Positions 1 through 6,449 of a stretch of DNA of 7,876 nt are shown here, in pieces. The notes under the pieces were generated by a model, which ran no database searches, was not told where the DNA came from, and saw only the letters and a list, made by a program, of their open reading frames with translations. The position numbers and the translations under genes are program-made. Origin of the DNA: DASQQQ01 sp036390995 (GTDB taxonomy: Bacteria > Actinomycetota > UBA4738 > HRBIN12); NCBI GenBank assembly GCA_036390995.1, contig DASWAT010000056.1:1-7876 (forward strand). Direction: 5' to 3'. How positions within the stretch are numbered: position 1 is the first letter of the stretch; each line of letters starts with the position of its first letter.

Positions 1-1187
1 AGCGGCCAGGCGAGCGCGAACGACCCGACGATGCCCAGCGACGCGACGACGAGCGCCTTGACGTCGCCCGGCAGAGCGACCGGTCGCAGCGCGAGCGCGA
101 GAGCCACGAGCACCGGCCCCTGCACCATGAACGCCGCGTACGAGCCCCGGGCCATCGCCCGCCGCAGCCGTCCCGAGCCGTTCAGGTGCCGCTGCACGAA
201 TGCCAGCACCCAGATCGGCCCCGAGACGGCAAGCACGCCCTCGGCCATCGCCCAGACCAGCGCCAGCAGCCCCCACCCCCCGAAGTACTCGTCTTGCTCC
301 AGGCCGCGCAGGTCGGTGGTCACGGCGACGACCACGATCGCGAGCGTCGAGATGAGGGTGGCGGTCCCGCATCGCCGCGCGAGCGCGCGCGGCACGGGCC
401 GGAGCCACCCTCGCCGCGCCGCCGCGATGCCGAGGCCGAACATCGCCAGGTACTCCGGCCACCCCCACAGCTTCAGGTTCAGGGGCTGGTTCGAGTCCAC
501 GGGCAGGACGATCCGGACGGCGAACGACGCGACGCCGACGGCCAGCGCGAGCACCACCAGGTGGCGCAAGCGCAGGGACCCCTCCGGCGGCCTCGGCGGC
601 GGGAACACCCTCCGCCACCAGGCGAGTGCGACCGAGAAGAGCAGGAGCACGCCGACGAACCACATCGGGCCGTTGTCGAGGACCGGGTCGGTGTTCGTGA
701 CCGACCGCCAGAAGCCGACGTGCAAGAACGGCCCGAAGAGAGCGTATTCGAGGAGCGGCCACACCACGAGCGTGTAGACGGCGAGCGGCACGCCCAGCCG
801 CAGGAGGCGATCGGAGACGAATCGGGACGATCCCTTCCGTACCAGCGAGCCCTCGGTCAACAGACCCGAGATCAGGAAGAACAGCGCCATGAGGAAGAGC
901 CCACCGAGGACGAGGACCAGGATCGCGTAGATCTTCTCGGCGACGTCGGAGAGCGTCACCTCCTGGACGTCCTGGTAGGTCCAGCTGCCGAAGGTCGCGT
1001 ACCCCATCACGGCGTGCGACGCGATGATGCCCGCGATCAGCAGCGTCTTGAGGTTGTCCAGGTACGCGAGACGCTCGCCGACGAGAGGTGGCTGGACGGC
1101 GAGGTCCGCTCCACCGGCAGGCCCGGTCGAGGGACGAACGCCCCTCTCAGGCGCCACTCGCCGCACGGAGACACTCCGCCCATCCAT
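1..1187 (-). CDS. Acyltransferase-3 family membrane O-acyltransferase (partial, C-terminus beyond window)
   Basis: Integral membrane acyltransferase of the OafA/MdoC-like superfamily, which transfers acyl groups to cell-surface sugars, lipids or small molecules; the substrate cannot be told. The minus frame is open for 395 codons from ATG 1187 to the window edge. The first ~36 residues are a Pro/Gly-rich tail. The family signature follows: ERLAYLDNLK, then the catalytic (R/K)-X10-H motif as K47 and H58 in the first membrane helix (TLLIAGIIASHAV). Next are a helix at about 88-110, the motif RFVSDRLLRLGVP at 122-134 leading into the third helix, NGPMWFVGVLLLFS at about 172-185, and further hydrophobic segments near 209-228, 275-290, 305-330 and 350-369. 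Start chosen because GGAAGG (1196-1201) lies 8 nt upstream; an in-frame ATG at 1211 is an alternative with a poorer ribosome site. The usual family length is 350-400 residues, so little should be missing. Confidence 0.9.
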   Translation of the reverse strand, partial: MDGRSVSVRRVAPERGVRPSTGPAGGADLAVQPPLVGERLAYLDNLKTLLIAGIIASHAVMGYATFGSWTYQDVQEVTLSDVAEKIYAILVLVLGGLFLMALFFLISGLLTEGSLVRKGSSRFVSDRLLRLGVPLAVYTLVVWPLLEYALFGPFLHVGFWRSVTNTDPVLDNGPMWFVGVLLLFSVALAWWRRVFPPPRPPEGSLRLRHLVVLALAVGVASFAVRIVLPVDSNQPLNLKLWGWPEYLAMFGLGIAAARRGWLRPVPRALARRCGTATLISTLAIVVVAVTTDLRGLEQDEYFGGWGLLALVWAMAEGVLAVSGPIWVLAFVQRHLNGSGRLRRAMARGSYAAFMVQGPVLVALALALRPVALPGDVKALVVASLGIVGSFALAWP

Positions 1188-1517
1188 GGCCCGTACCTTC
1201 CGTCTGAGCATCCGGCAGCGGGATCGGAGGCCCAGGGTCGAACGCCCCATCGCGGCCGGGACGGCGCCGTCAGCTCAGGCGTGGGCCTCGACGGGTTCGC
1301 CTCAAGACCGCCCGCGTGGGCGTGTGGGGGGCGAGCTTGCCTCCTGACGTCTTGTCGTGCCGTGACCGTTTCGAAGGTCCCCGCCAAGGCGACTGCTTGC
1401 GTCCGGCCAGGTCGTTCACCAGAACAACGGCTCCGTCCGCATAACACAGGATCCTCCTGCTACAGCAGCCGAGGTCGAGCCGGTCTGACACGGTTCGCCG
1501 GCCCAGGGGGCCGGGGC
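1188..1517. other. Intergenic stretch without a supportable gene
   Basis: About 330 nt between the acyltransferase start and the stop of the small cyclase-like gene, both on the minus strand. Short frames cross it (for example minus 1270-1491 and minus 1037-1447), but they are Arg/Pro-rich, show no recognisable motif and lack a ribosome site at their start. An AGGAGG on the minus strand near 1339-1345 is not followed by a start codon. The region presumably carries the acyltransferase promoter, but I cannot point to convincing -35 and -10 boxes. I see no tRNA or riboswitch. Confidence 0.6.
1498..1514 (-). terminator. GC-rich hairpin just downstream of the small cyclase-like gene
   Basis: Perfect 7-bp inverted repeat CCGGCCC (1498-1504) / GGGCCGG (1508-1514) with a 3-nt loop. 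It begins 3 nt after the stop codon of the minus-strand gene ending at 1518. Its position fits a transcription end, but there is no run of T after it on the minus strand, so it is not a canonical intrinsic terminator. Confidence 0.4.
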
Positions 1518-1802
1518 TCAGTACTCCTTGCTTTCCACAGGCTCGACGATCCGCGTGCGTGGGTTCGACATGATCGTTCCCTGAACGCCCTCCCAGGTGA
1601 CCCGGAGAGCGCTGAGCAGGGCATCGGCCTCGCCTGGGGTGTCGAACTCGAGGTCGATCATCACGTAGTTCGCGTCGTCGATCGGCCGAAGCACCTGGTA
1701 CCGGCGGACGCCGGACTTCTCCCGCCCGATGGGGTCGCCATCGAAGGCCCGCTTCCAGGCATCGTAGTCCGGGACGGGGTGTTCGATCCGCAAGATCGAC
1801 AT
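1518..1802 (-). CDS. Small cyclase-like protein, probable dimeric alpha/beta-barrel (ferredoxin-like) fold
   Basis: A 94-residue soluble protein without signal peptide or membrane segment. It opens with a beta strand (MSILRIEHPVPDYDAWKRAF), then RRYQVLRPIDDANYVMIDLEF (two predicted strands), a helix TPGEADALLSALRVTWEGV, and a final strand ending RTRIVEPVE. This beta-alpha-beta-beta-alpha-beta order and length resemble the small dimeric barrel proteins (ABM, EthD, 'cyclase'), and I recall similar actinobacterial proteins being labelled cyclase; no catalytic residue can be assigned. The start is firm: AGGAGGAGG (1807-1815 on the complementary strand) lies 4-7 nt before ATG 1802. It is transcribed away from the TetR gene across a 113-nt gap that holds a tandem palindrome, so repression by that TetR protein is likely. 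Function is unknown; it may be an isomerase, a monooxygenase-like enzyme or a small binding protein. Confidence 0.8.
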   Translation of the reverse strand: MSILRIEHPVPDYDAWKRAFDGDPIGREKSGVRRYQVLRPIDDANYVMIDLEFDTPGEADALLSALRVTWEGVQGTIMSNPRTRIVEPVESKEY

Positions 1803-1867
1803 CGTGCCTCCTCCTGCTCCGACGATCTCCTTCCGGGATCTCGTCCCGGACGTCCGTGCCCTCCCTC

Positions 1868-1898
1868 GTATCCGCTACAGTTCTACTGTATCGGATAC
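1868..1898. promoter_or_regulatory. Operator 1: near-perfect 31-bp inverted repeat in the divergent promoter region
   Basis: Arms GTATCCGcTACAGT (1868-1881) and ACTGTAtCGGATAC (1885-1898) are symmetrical about position 1883. Thirteen of 14 arm positions pair, and the only mismatch is 1875/1891. The size and symmetry match a TetR-family operator. It lies between the minus-strand gene starting at 1802 and the TetR gene starting at 1916, where bound repressor could block both. Confidence 0.75.
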
Positions 1899-1915
1899 GG
1901 TGCTACTGTAACCGA
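1891..1915. promoter_or_regulatory. Operator 2: overlapping second dyad abutting the TetR start codon
   Basis: TCGGaTACgGT (1891-1901) and ACtGTAaCCGA (1905-1915) are symmetrical about 1903, exactly 20 bp from the centre of operator 1. Ten of the 12 positions from 1891-1902 paired against 1904-1915 would be needed for a perfect arm; 1895/1911 and 1899/1907 fail, and the central 1902/1904 pair also fails. The ACTGTA half-site repeats that of operator 1 (1885-1890 and 1905-1910). TACTGT at 1904-1909 also has the spacing of a -10 box for a transcript starting at the ATG, which would suit the absence of a ribosome site before 1916. Confidence 0.55.
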
Positions 1916-2563
1916 ATGCCGAAGGCTGTCAAGTCCCGTCGCACCTACGACTCGCCTCGGCGCCGCGAGCAGGCGCGCGCCACCCGCCGTGCACTACTGG
2001 ATGCGGCACGGGAGCTGTTCATCGAGGGCGGCTATGTCGCGACGACCATCGAGGCGATCGCCGCACGCGCTGGGGTCTCGCCGGAAACGGTGTACGCGAC
2101 GTTCAAGAGCAAGCGGTTGCTGCTTTCGGCGTTGATCGACGTATCGATGGCGGGGGACGACGCGCCCGTACCGATCCTCGAGCGCGCCTGGGTGGAGGAG
2201 TTGCGTGACGAGCTCGACCCGCATCGCAGGCTGCAGGTCCTGGCGAAGAACGGGAGGTCGATCCTGGAGCGGGTGGCCCCGATCTACGAGGTCCTGCGGG
2301 GCGCGGCGGCCGCCGATCCGGAGATCGCCTCGCTGTGGGAGCTCAACAAGGCGCAGCGCTTCGCGGGGCAGAGCGAGCTGGTTCGCATCCTGGCCGCGCG
2401 CAGCTCCCTGCGCGCAGGGTTGACCGTGAGGACGGCTGCGGACATCCTCTTCGCGATCGGCAGCCCGGAGACCTACAGGCTGCTCGTCGTCGACCGCGGC
2501 TGGTCCGCGGATCGATTCGAACGCTGGTACACGGATACGCTGGCCCGGCTCCTGCTGGCCTAG
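1916..2563 (+). CDS. TetR/AcrR-family transcriptional repressor
   Basis: A cytoplasmic DNA-binding repressor of 215 residues, normal for the family. A basic N-terminal arm (1-25) precedes the TetR_N domain: RALLDAARELFIEGGY at about 25-40, then the helix-turn-helix TIEAIAARAGVSPETVYATF at 44-63 and the family-typical KSKRLLLSALID that follows. Residues ~80-215 are a helical ligand-binding and dimerisation domain, too variable to predict the ligand. The frame is open 20 codons further upstream, to 1856, but that extension would place the operator inside the gene and reads unlike TetR proteins; ATG 1916 gives a normal N-terminus. No Shine-Dalgarno precedes ATG 1916, so the mRNA may be leaderless. 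Autoregulation through the tandem dyad 1868-1915 and control of the divergent small gene are inferred from position. Confidence 0.92.
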   Translation: MPKAVKSRRTYDSPRRREQARATRRALLDAARELFIEGGYVATTIEAIAARAGVSPETVYATFKSKRLLLSALIDVSMAGDDAPVPILERAWVEELRDELDPHRRLQVLAKNGRSILERVAPIYEVLRGAAAADPEIASLWELNKAQRFAGQSELVRILAARSSLRAGLTVRTAADILFAIGSPETYRLLVVDRGWSADRFERWYTDTLARLLLA

Positions 2564-2594
2564 GAACCGACAGGACCCACGACTCGAACCATGC

Positions 2595-2639
2595 CGGTAC
2601 CGACGGGTGATCGGAGACTCCGGCACCCCACCGTGTGGG
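2595..2639. promoter_or_regulatory. Three short dyads in tandem upstream of the LuxR-type gene
   Basis: CGGTACCG (2595-2602), CGGAG-A-CTCCG (2612-2622) and CCCAC-CGT-GTGGG (2627-2639) are each perfect inverted repeats and follow one another within 45 bp. They lie between the TetR stop and the possible -10 box at 2661. They could be binding sites for the LuxR-type regulator, or the last could be a weak hairpin ending the TetR transcript. In GC-rich DNA dyads this short can arise by chance. Confidence 0.3.
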
Positions 2640-2660
2640 ACTCGGGCGATGCCGTCCGGC

Positions 2661-2666
2661 TAAGCT
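2661..2666 (+). promoter_or_regulatory. Possible -10 box of the LuxR-type gene
   Basis: TAAGCT fits the actinobacterial TANNNT -10 pattern and lies 41 nt before the GTG start. The same hexamer occurs in the leader of the gcvT-like gene at 6375-6380. No convincing -35 box stands 16-18 nt upstream, so this is tentative. Confidence 0.3.
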
Positions 2667-2707
2667 TGAACGGATAGCGCCCGCGACGCTCGACCGGAGG
2701 AGGGGAC

Positions 2708-4339
2708 GTGGCCGAGCTGACGGGCGATGTCGACAGGGCCCGAGATGCCATCGCGCACGAGGCGTGGGCCGAAGCCTACGGGGAGTTTCGCCTCCTCGCT
2801 CCCTCGCGCCTCTCCCCACGAGACCTGGACGACTTCGCCGACGCGGCCTGGTGGCTCTCCAAGATCGACGAGTCGATGGCCGTGCGGCAGCAGGCGTACG
2901 CCGGCTACGCCGCCGCGGGAGAGGATCGGCCGGCCGCATACGTCGCAGCCCGCCTGTCCATCGAGCACTTCCTGCACGGCGAGCCGGCGGTGGGAGCCGG
3001 CTGGCTGATGCGGGCACAGCGGCTCCTTCGCGAGCAGCCGGAGAACTTCGAGCACGGCTTCCTTGCCGTCGTCGAGGCCACCATCGCCCGATCCCGCGGG
3101 GAGCTCGAGGAGGCGGCAGGGCTCGCGAAACGGGCCACGGAGATCGGACAGCGCCTCGGGCACCGAGACCTGATCGCCACGGCGCTCCATACCGAGGGAC
3201 TCGTGCTCATCGACGAGGGCAGGGTCTCCGAGGGCCTGCCCCTCCTGGACGAGGCGATGACCTCGGCCGTGGCCGGTGAGCTCAGCGACTACTTCACGGG
3301 GGTGGTGTACTGCAACGTCATCGAGGCCTGCCTGGCGCTGGCCGACGTTCGGCGGGCCGGCGAATGGAGCGAGGCGGCGAGGGCATGGTGCGAGTCCATC
3401 CCACCGACGTCCCCGTATCCGGGGCTCTGTCGGATCAACCGCGCAGAGGTGGCCCGGCTCCGGGGGGAGTGGGCCGAGGCGGAAGCCGAGGCCTCGCGCG
3501 CGTCGGAGGAGCTGATGCAGTTCGACCCGATGGCCGCCGCTGCGGCCTTCTACGAGACGGGAGAGATCCGGCGTCGGATCGGCAACTTCGCCGGGGCCGA
3601 GGAAGCCTTCGCGCGCGCGCACGAGATCGGGCTCGAGCCCCAACCCGGGCTAGCCCTCCTCCGGCTGGCCCAGGGCAAGGCGGAGGCCGCCCACACGGCG
3701 CTCCGGGTGGCGGTGACCGGCGAGCCCGGCCCTCCGCACCGACGCGCACGGCTCCTCGCGGCACGGGTGCACGTCGCGCTCGCCGTGAACGACCTCGACG
3801 CGGCGAGGCCGGCCACCGACGAGCTCGAGACGATCGCTCGACACTTCGAGACCCCGGTACTCGACGCGACCGCCGCAACGGCGCGTGGGGAGCTCTGCCA
3901 TGCCGAGGGCGACGTGCCGGGAGCCCTCGGCCGCTTGCGTCGCGCCTACGCCGTCTGGCAGGAGCTCAGGCTGCCGTACGAGGCCGCCCGAGCCCGGATG
4001 CTGTACGGCGTCGCGCTCCGTACCGCCGGCGACGAAGAGGGGGCGCGGCTCGAGCTGCGCGCCGCACTGTCCGCGTTCGAACGCCTGGCCGCCGCTCCGG
4101 ATGCGGCGAAGGCCACCGAGCTCCTGGCCGGCCCGGCGAACCTGCCGCGAGGCCTCACGCCGCGTGAGGCCCAGGTGCTACGCCAGGTCGCCGCGGGCAA
4201 GACGAACCGTGAGATCGCGGCCGAGCTCGTGATCAGCGAGCACACGGTGGCCCGGCACGTTCAGAACGTGTTCGCGAAGCTCGACGTCTCGACGCGATCG
4301 GCGGCGACCGCCTTCGCATTCGAGCACGGTCTCGCCTGA
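2708..4339 (+). CDS. TPR-domain transcriptional regulator with C-terminal LuxR helix-turn-helix
   Basis: A 543-residue regulator. Residues ~1-475 are almost entirely alpha-helical, Ala/Glu/Arg-rich pairs in the manner of tetratricopeptide repeats (for example LEEAAGLAKRATEIGQRLGH, GNFAGAEEAFARAHEIGLE, GDEEGARLELRAALSAFERL), probably a protein or ligand-sensing superhelix. Residues 483-543 are a GerE/LuxR DNA-binding domain: LTPREAQVLRQVAAGKTNREIA followed by the recognition helix SEHTVARHVQNVFAKLDV. There is no Walker A motif, so it is not a full-length LAL/MalT ATPase; it resembles only the C-terminal half of that class. The GTG start is supported by GGAGGAGGGG (2696-2705) 2 nt upstream of it, with the AGGAGG-like core giving a workable spacing. 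It probably controls the adjacent downstream flavoprotein-methyltransferase pair; the signal is unknown. Confidence 0.9.
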   Translation: MAELTGDVDRARDAIAHEAWAEAYGEFRLLAPSRLSPRDLDDFADAAWWLSKIDESMAVRQQAYAGYAAAGEDRPAAYVAARLSIEHFLHGEPAVGAGWLMRAQRLLREQPENFEHGFLAVVEATIARSRGELEEAAGLAKRATEIGQRLGHRDLIATALHTEGLVLIDEGRVSEGLPLLDEAMTSAVAGELSDYFTGVVYCNVIEACLALADVRRAGEWSEAARAWCESIPPTSPYPGLCRINRAEVARLRGEWAEAEAEASRASEELMQFDPMAAAAAFYETGEIRRRIGNFAGAEEAFARAHEIGLEPQPGLALLRLAQGKAEAAHTALRVAVTGEPGPPHRRARLLAARVHVALAVNDLDAARPATDELETIARHFETPVLDATAATARGELCHAEGDVPGALGRLRRAYAVWQELRLPYEAARARMLYGVALRTAGDEEGARLELRAALSAFERLAAAPDAAKATELLAGPANLPRGLTPREAQVLRQVAAGKTNREIAAELVISEHTVARHVQNVFAKLDVSTRSAATAFAFEHGLA

Positions 4340-4360
4340 CTCACGCCTCGGCGTGGTCAG
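4336..4360 (+). terminator. Hairpin overlapping the stop codon of the LuxR-type gene
   Basis: CTGA-CT-CACGC (4336-4346) pairs with GCGTG-G-TCAG (4351-4360) around the loop CTCG, and TTCTC follows. The T-tract is weak, so termination efficiency is uncertain. A competing stem CGTGGT (4352-4357) / ACCACG (4366-4371) shares bases with the 3' arm. Confidence 0.45.
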
Positions 4361-4462
4361 TTCTCACCACGACGCCGACCTCGGGACTTGGCTGGTTCCG
4401 GCGATGAGCCGCGGTCGGCCGCCGGCCTACGGTCCCTCGCAGGTGATGGAAGGAGGCAAGCG

Positions 4463-5578
4463 ATGGACGGTCGCGGCGCGGAGCGTTTCGAGACGGTGAT
4501 CATCGGTGGCGGTCAGGCCGGTCTCGCGACCGGGTACCACCTGAGGAAACGTGAACGGCGGGTCGTGATCCTGGACGCCCACGATCGGATCGGCGACGCC
4601 TGGCGCACGCGCTGGGACTCACTCCGCCTGTTCACGCCCGCGCGCTACGACGGACTGCCCGGCTGGCCCTTCCCGGCGAGCCCGTGGTCGTTCCCGACGA
4701 AGGACGAGATGGCCGACTACCTGGAGGCGTACGCCGAACGGTTCGACCTGCCGGTTCGAACCGGCCTCCCGGTGGACGGGCTCTCCAGGCAGGCAGATCG
4801 GTACGTCGTCTCGGCGGGCCACCGGCGGTTCGAGGCCGACAACGTGGTGGTGGCATCGGGCGCTCACCACATCCCGAAGGTTCCCGCCTTCGCCGCCGAG
4901 CTGGCTCCGGACATCGTGCAGCTGCATTCGAAGGAGTACCGAGGTCCCTCGCAGCTGCGCGAGGGAGACGTCCTCCTCGTGGGCGCGGGCAACTCGGGCG
5001 CCGAGATCGGCATCGAGGTGTCGCGCTTTCACCGCACCTGGCTCTCGGGACCGGACACCGGGCACATCCCGGTTCGCCACGGGAGCGTGGCGGCACGGTT
5101 CGGCTTCTCCGTCTTCCGGTTCTTCGGCCACCACGTGCTGACCACGAGGACGCCGATCGGCCGAAAGCTGCGGCCGAAGCTCATCACCAAAGGGGACCCA
5201 CTCATCCGGGTCAAGCCGAAGGATCTCGCCGCCGCGGGGGTCGAACGCGTCGCCAGGGTGGTGGGCGTGCGCGACGGTCGGCCCCTATTGGCGGACGATC
5301 GGGTCCTCGACGTGGCGAACGTCGTCTGGTGCACCGGCTTCCGGACCGATTTCGGGTGGATCGAGCTCCCGGTCTTCGGCGACGACGGGCAGCCCGTGCA
5401 CCACCGAGGCGTCGTGGGCTCCGAGCCCGGCCTGTACTTCGTGGGTCTCGTGTTCCTCTACTCGCTCTCGTCCGACGTACTCCCCTCCCGCGGGAGGGAC
5501 GCCGAGTACATCGCGAAGCGCATCGCCTCACGCGCACGGAACGGCCGACCGAGAGCCGACGTGTTGGCCGGAACGTGA
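4463..5578 (+). CDS. CzcO/FMO-like FAD- and NAD(P)H-dependent oxidoreductase
   Basis: A 371-residue cytoplasmic flavoprotein of the single-component, two-dinucleotide-binding-domain group (CzcO-like, related to flavin monooxygenases). Residues 11-22 (TVIIGGGQAGLA) are the FAD-binding GxGxxG site. The run RIGDAWRTRWDSLRLFTP at about 42-59 is typical of this group. HSKEY at 155-159 corresponds to the degenerate FMO signature H-x3-(F/Y). VLLVGAGNSGAE at about 170-181 is the NADPH-binding GxGxxG, and VVWCTGFRTDFGW near 287-299 is the late ATG-like motif. The substrate is not predictable; oxygenation of a N-, S- or carbonyl-containing small molecule is the family expectation. The start ATG 4463 has a perfect AGGAGG (4451-4456) 6 nt upstream; a TTG at 4388 would add 25 non-conserved residues. 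It overlaps the methyltransferase-like gene by 4 nt, so the two are probably co-translated. Confidence 0.9.
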   Translation: MDGRGAERFETVIIGGGQAGLATGYHLRKRERRVVILDAHDRIGDAWRTRWDSLRLFTPARYDGLPGWPFPASPWSFPTKDEMADYLEAYAERFDLPVRTGLPVDGLSRQADRYVVSAGHRRFEADNVVVASGAHHIPKVPAFAAELAPDIVQLHSKEYRGPSQLREGDVLLVGAGNSGAEIGIEVSRFHRTWLSGPDTGHIPVRHGSVAARFGFSVFRFFGHHVLTTRTPIGRKLRPKLITKGDPLIRVKPKDLAAAGVERVARVVGVRDGRPLLADDRVLDVANVVWCTGFRTDFGWIELPVFGDDGQPVHHRGVVGSEPGLYFVGLVFLYSLSSDVLPSRGRDAEYIAKRIASRARNGRPRADVLAGT

Positions 5579-6354
5579 GGCAACCGACGCCCAAGGCTGC
5601 ACGCGTCTCCGGAGAGACGATCTTGAGTGCGGCGACCTGGGCGGACGAGTTGTTGGACACGGTCGACCCGCGACCGGGGGAGCGGGTCCTGGACATCGCC
5701 TCTGGAACGGACGTGGTCGCGCGCAGAGCGGTCGACAGGGTCCTGCCCGGCGGCACGGTGGCCGAGTGGCGCGAGCGCGAGGCCTCGAGCCTGCCGTTCG
5801 CGACCGCTTCGTTCGACGTCGTGGTGTGCCAGCAGAGGCTCCAACTGCTGCCGGATCGGGGCCGCACCCTCTCCGAGGTGCGGCGAGTGCTCGCGCCGGG
5901 AGGCCGCGTGGGCGTGTCCGTGTGGGGGCCAATCGAACGGAGTCCCGCGTTCGCTGCACTGGCCGACGCGCTCGAACGTCACGCGGGTGTGCGGACCGCT
6001 TCGGCGGTGCGGTGGCTCTTCTCGCTCTCCGAAGCGGACGACCTGCGAGCCCTGCTGGCCGACGCCGATCTCGCCCGTATCCGGGTTCGGACTGCGAGGA
6101 GGACAACCCGGTTCGCCTCGGTGGCCGCGTTCCTCCATCGATACGACCCTGGACCCGTGGCCGGCCCATGGATCGAGCCCATGTCCGAGCAGGGCCGGCG
6201 CAGGGTCGTCTCCGACCTGGAAGCCGGGCTGGCCCCCTGGATCGATGGGGGCGGGCTGATGGTCACGACGGAGGTCAACATCGGAGTGGCGAGGCACCTC
6301 CCCGACCTCCTCGAGAGCGGACCCGTACGATCCAGGCAGAGCTTCGCGTCGTGA
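5575..6354 (+). CDS. UbiE-like SAM methyltransferase with internal deletion, probably inactive or divergent
   Basis: A 259-residue class I methyltransferase-like protein. Motif I is degenerate (VLDIASGTDVVARRA at 38-52, where relatives have GCGTG). Beta-4 and its flank are good (SSLPFATASFDVVVCQQRLQLLPD at 71-94, split by no gap), and RRVLAPGGRVGVSVWGPIERSP at about 103-124 is typical. Between GGTV (59-62) and EWRE (64-67), however, roughly 22-25 residues usual in relatives are absent: the stretch after motif I carrying the beta-2 acidic residue that holds the SAM ribose and the following helix. The N-terminus is also short. The frame is otherwise open. GTG 5575 overlaps the flavoprotein stop (GTGA), giving translational coupling; TTG 5623 is a weaker alternative. 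Motif loss suggests it no longer binds SAM normally, so it may be a decaying gene or a repurposed partner of the flavoprotein. Confidence 0.75.
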   Translation: MRQPTPKAARVSGETILSAATWADELLDTVDPRPGERVLDIASGTDVVARRAVDRVLPGGTVAEWREREASSLPFATASFDVVVCQQRLQLLPDRGRTLSEVRRVLAPGGRVGVSVWGPIERSPAFAALADALERHAGVRTASAVRWLFSLSEADDLRALLADADLARIRVRTARRTTRFASVAAFLHRYDPGPVAGPWIEPMSEQGRRRVVSDLEAGLAPWIDGGGLMVTTEVNIGVARHLPDLLESGPVRSRQSFAS

Positions 6355-6374
6355 GCGGTTGCCGACCTCGGGCG

Positions 6375-6380
6375 TAAGCT
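6375..6380 (+). promoter_or_regulatory. Possible -10 box of the gcvT-SHMT gene
   Basis: TAAGCT in the 95-nt gap between the methyltransferase-like gene and the fusion gene, about 70 nt before its GTG start. It matches the hexamer at 2661-2666. No clear -35 box is visible, and the gap is too short and lacks the elements to hold a glycine riboswitch. Confidence 0.3.
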
Positions 6381-6449
6381 GTGACCCTGCACCGTCGGAA
6401 GCGACGCGGCCGTGGGGCAAGATGCGCGACCTGGGCGGAAAGGCCACGC

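Noticed and set aside
1339..1345. Orphan Shine-Dalgarno-like AGGAGG on the minus strand in the 1188-1517 gap
   Set aside because: No ATG, GTG or TTG follows at a workable distance, and no conserved frame begins there.
186..2135. A 649-codon plus-strand open frame
   Set aside because: Shadow of the acyltransferase on the opposite strand and of the tetR region. The translation is an Arg/Pro/Glu/His-rich low-complexity product with no motif, and it crosses two well-supported genes.
2660..3643. A 327-codon minus-strand open frame opposite the LuxR-type gene
   Set aside because: Antisense shadow of the TPR region, with no motif or ribosome site of its own.
4684..5574. Upstream extension of the methyltransferase frame inside the flavoprotein gene
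   Set aside because: The frame is open only because of high G+C. The translation before GTG 5575 is Arg/Gly/Pro-rich with no conservation pattern, and the flavoprotein in the other frame is unambiguous.
4374..6372. Exact 12-mer GCCGACCTCGGG upstream of both the flavoprotein (4374-4385) and gcvT (6361-6372)
   Set aside because: About one or two exact 12-mer pairs are expected by chance in a window of this size, more in GC-rich DNA, and the placement relative to the two starts differs.
6355..6449. Possible glycine riboswitch upstream of the gcvT-SHMT gene
   Set aside because: The gap is only 95 nt and shows no recognisable aptamer core or expression-platform hairpin.
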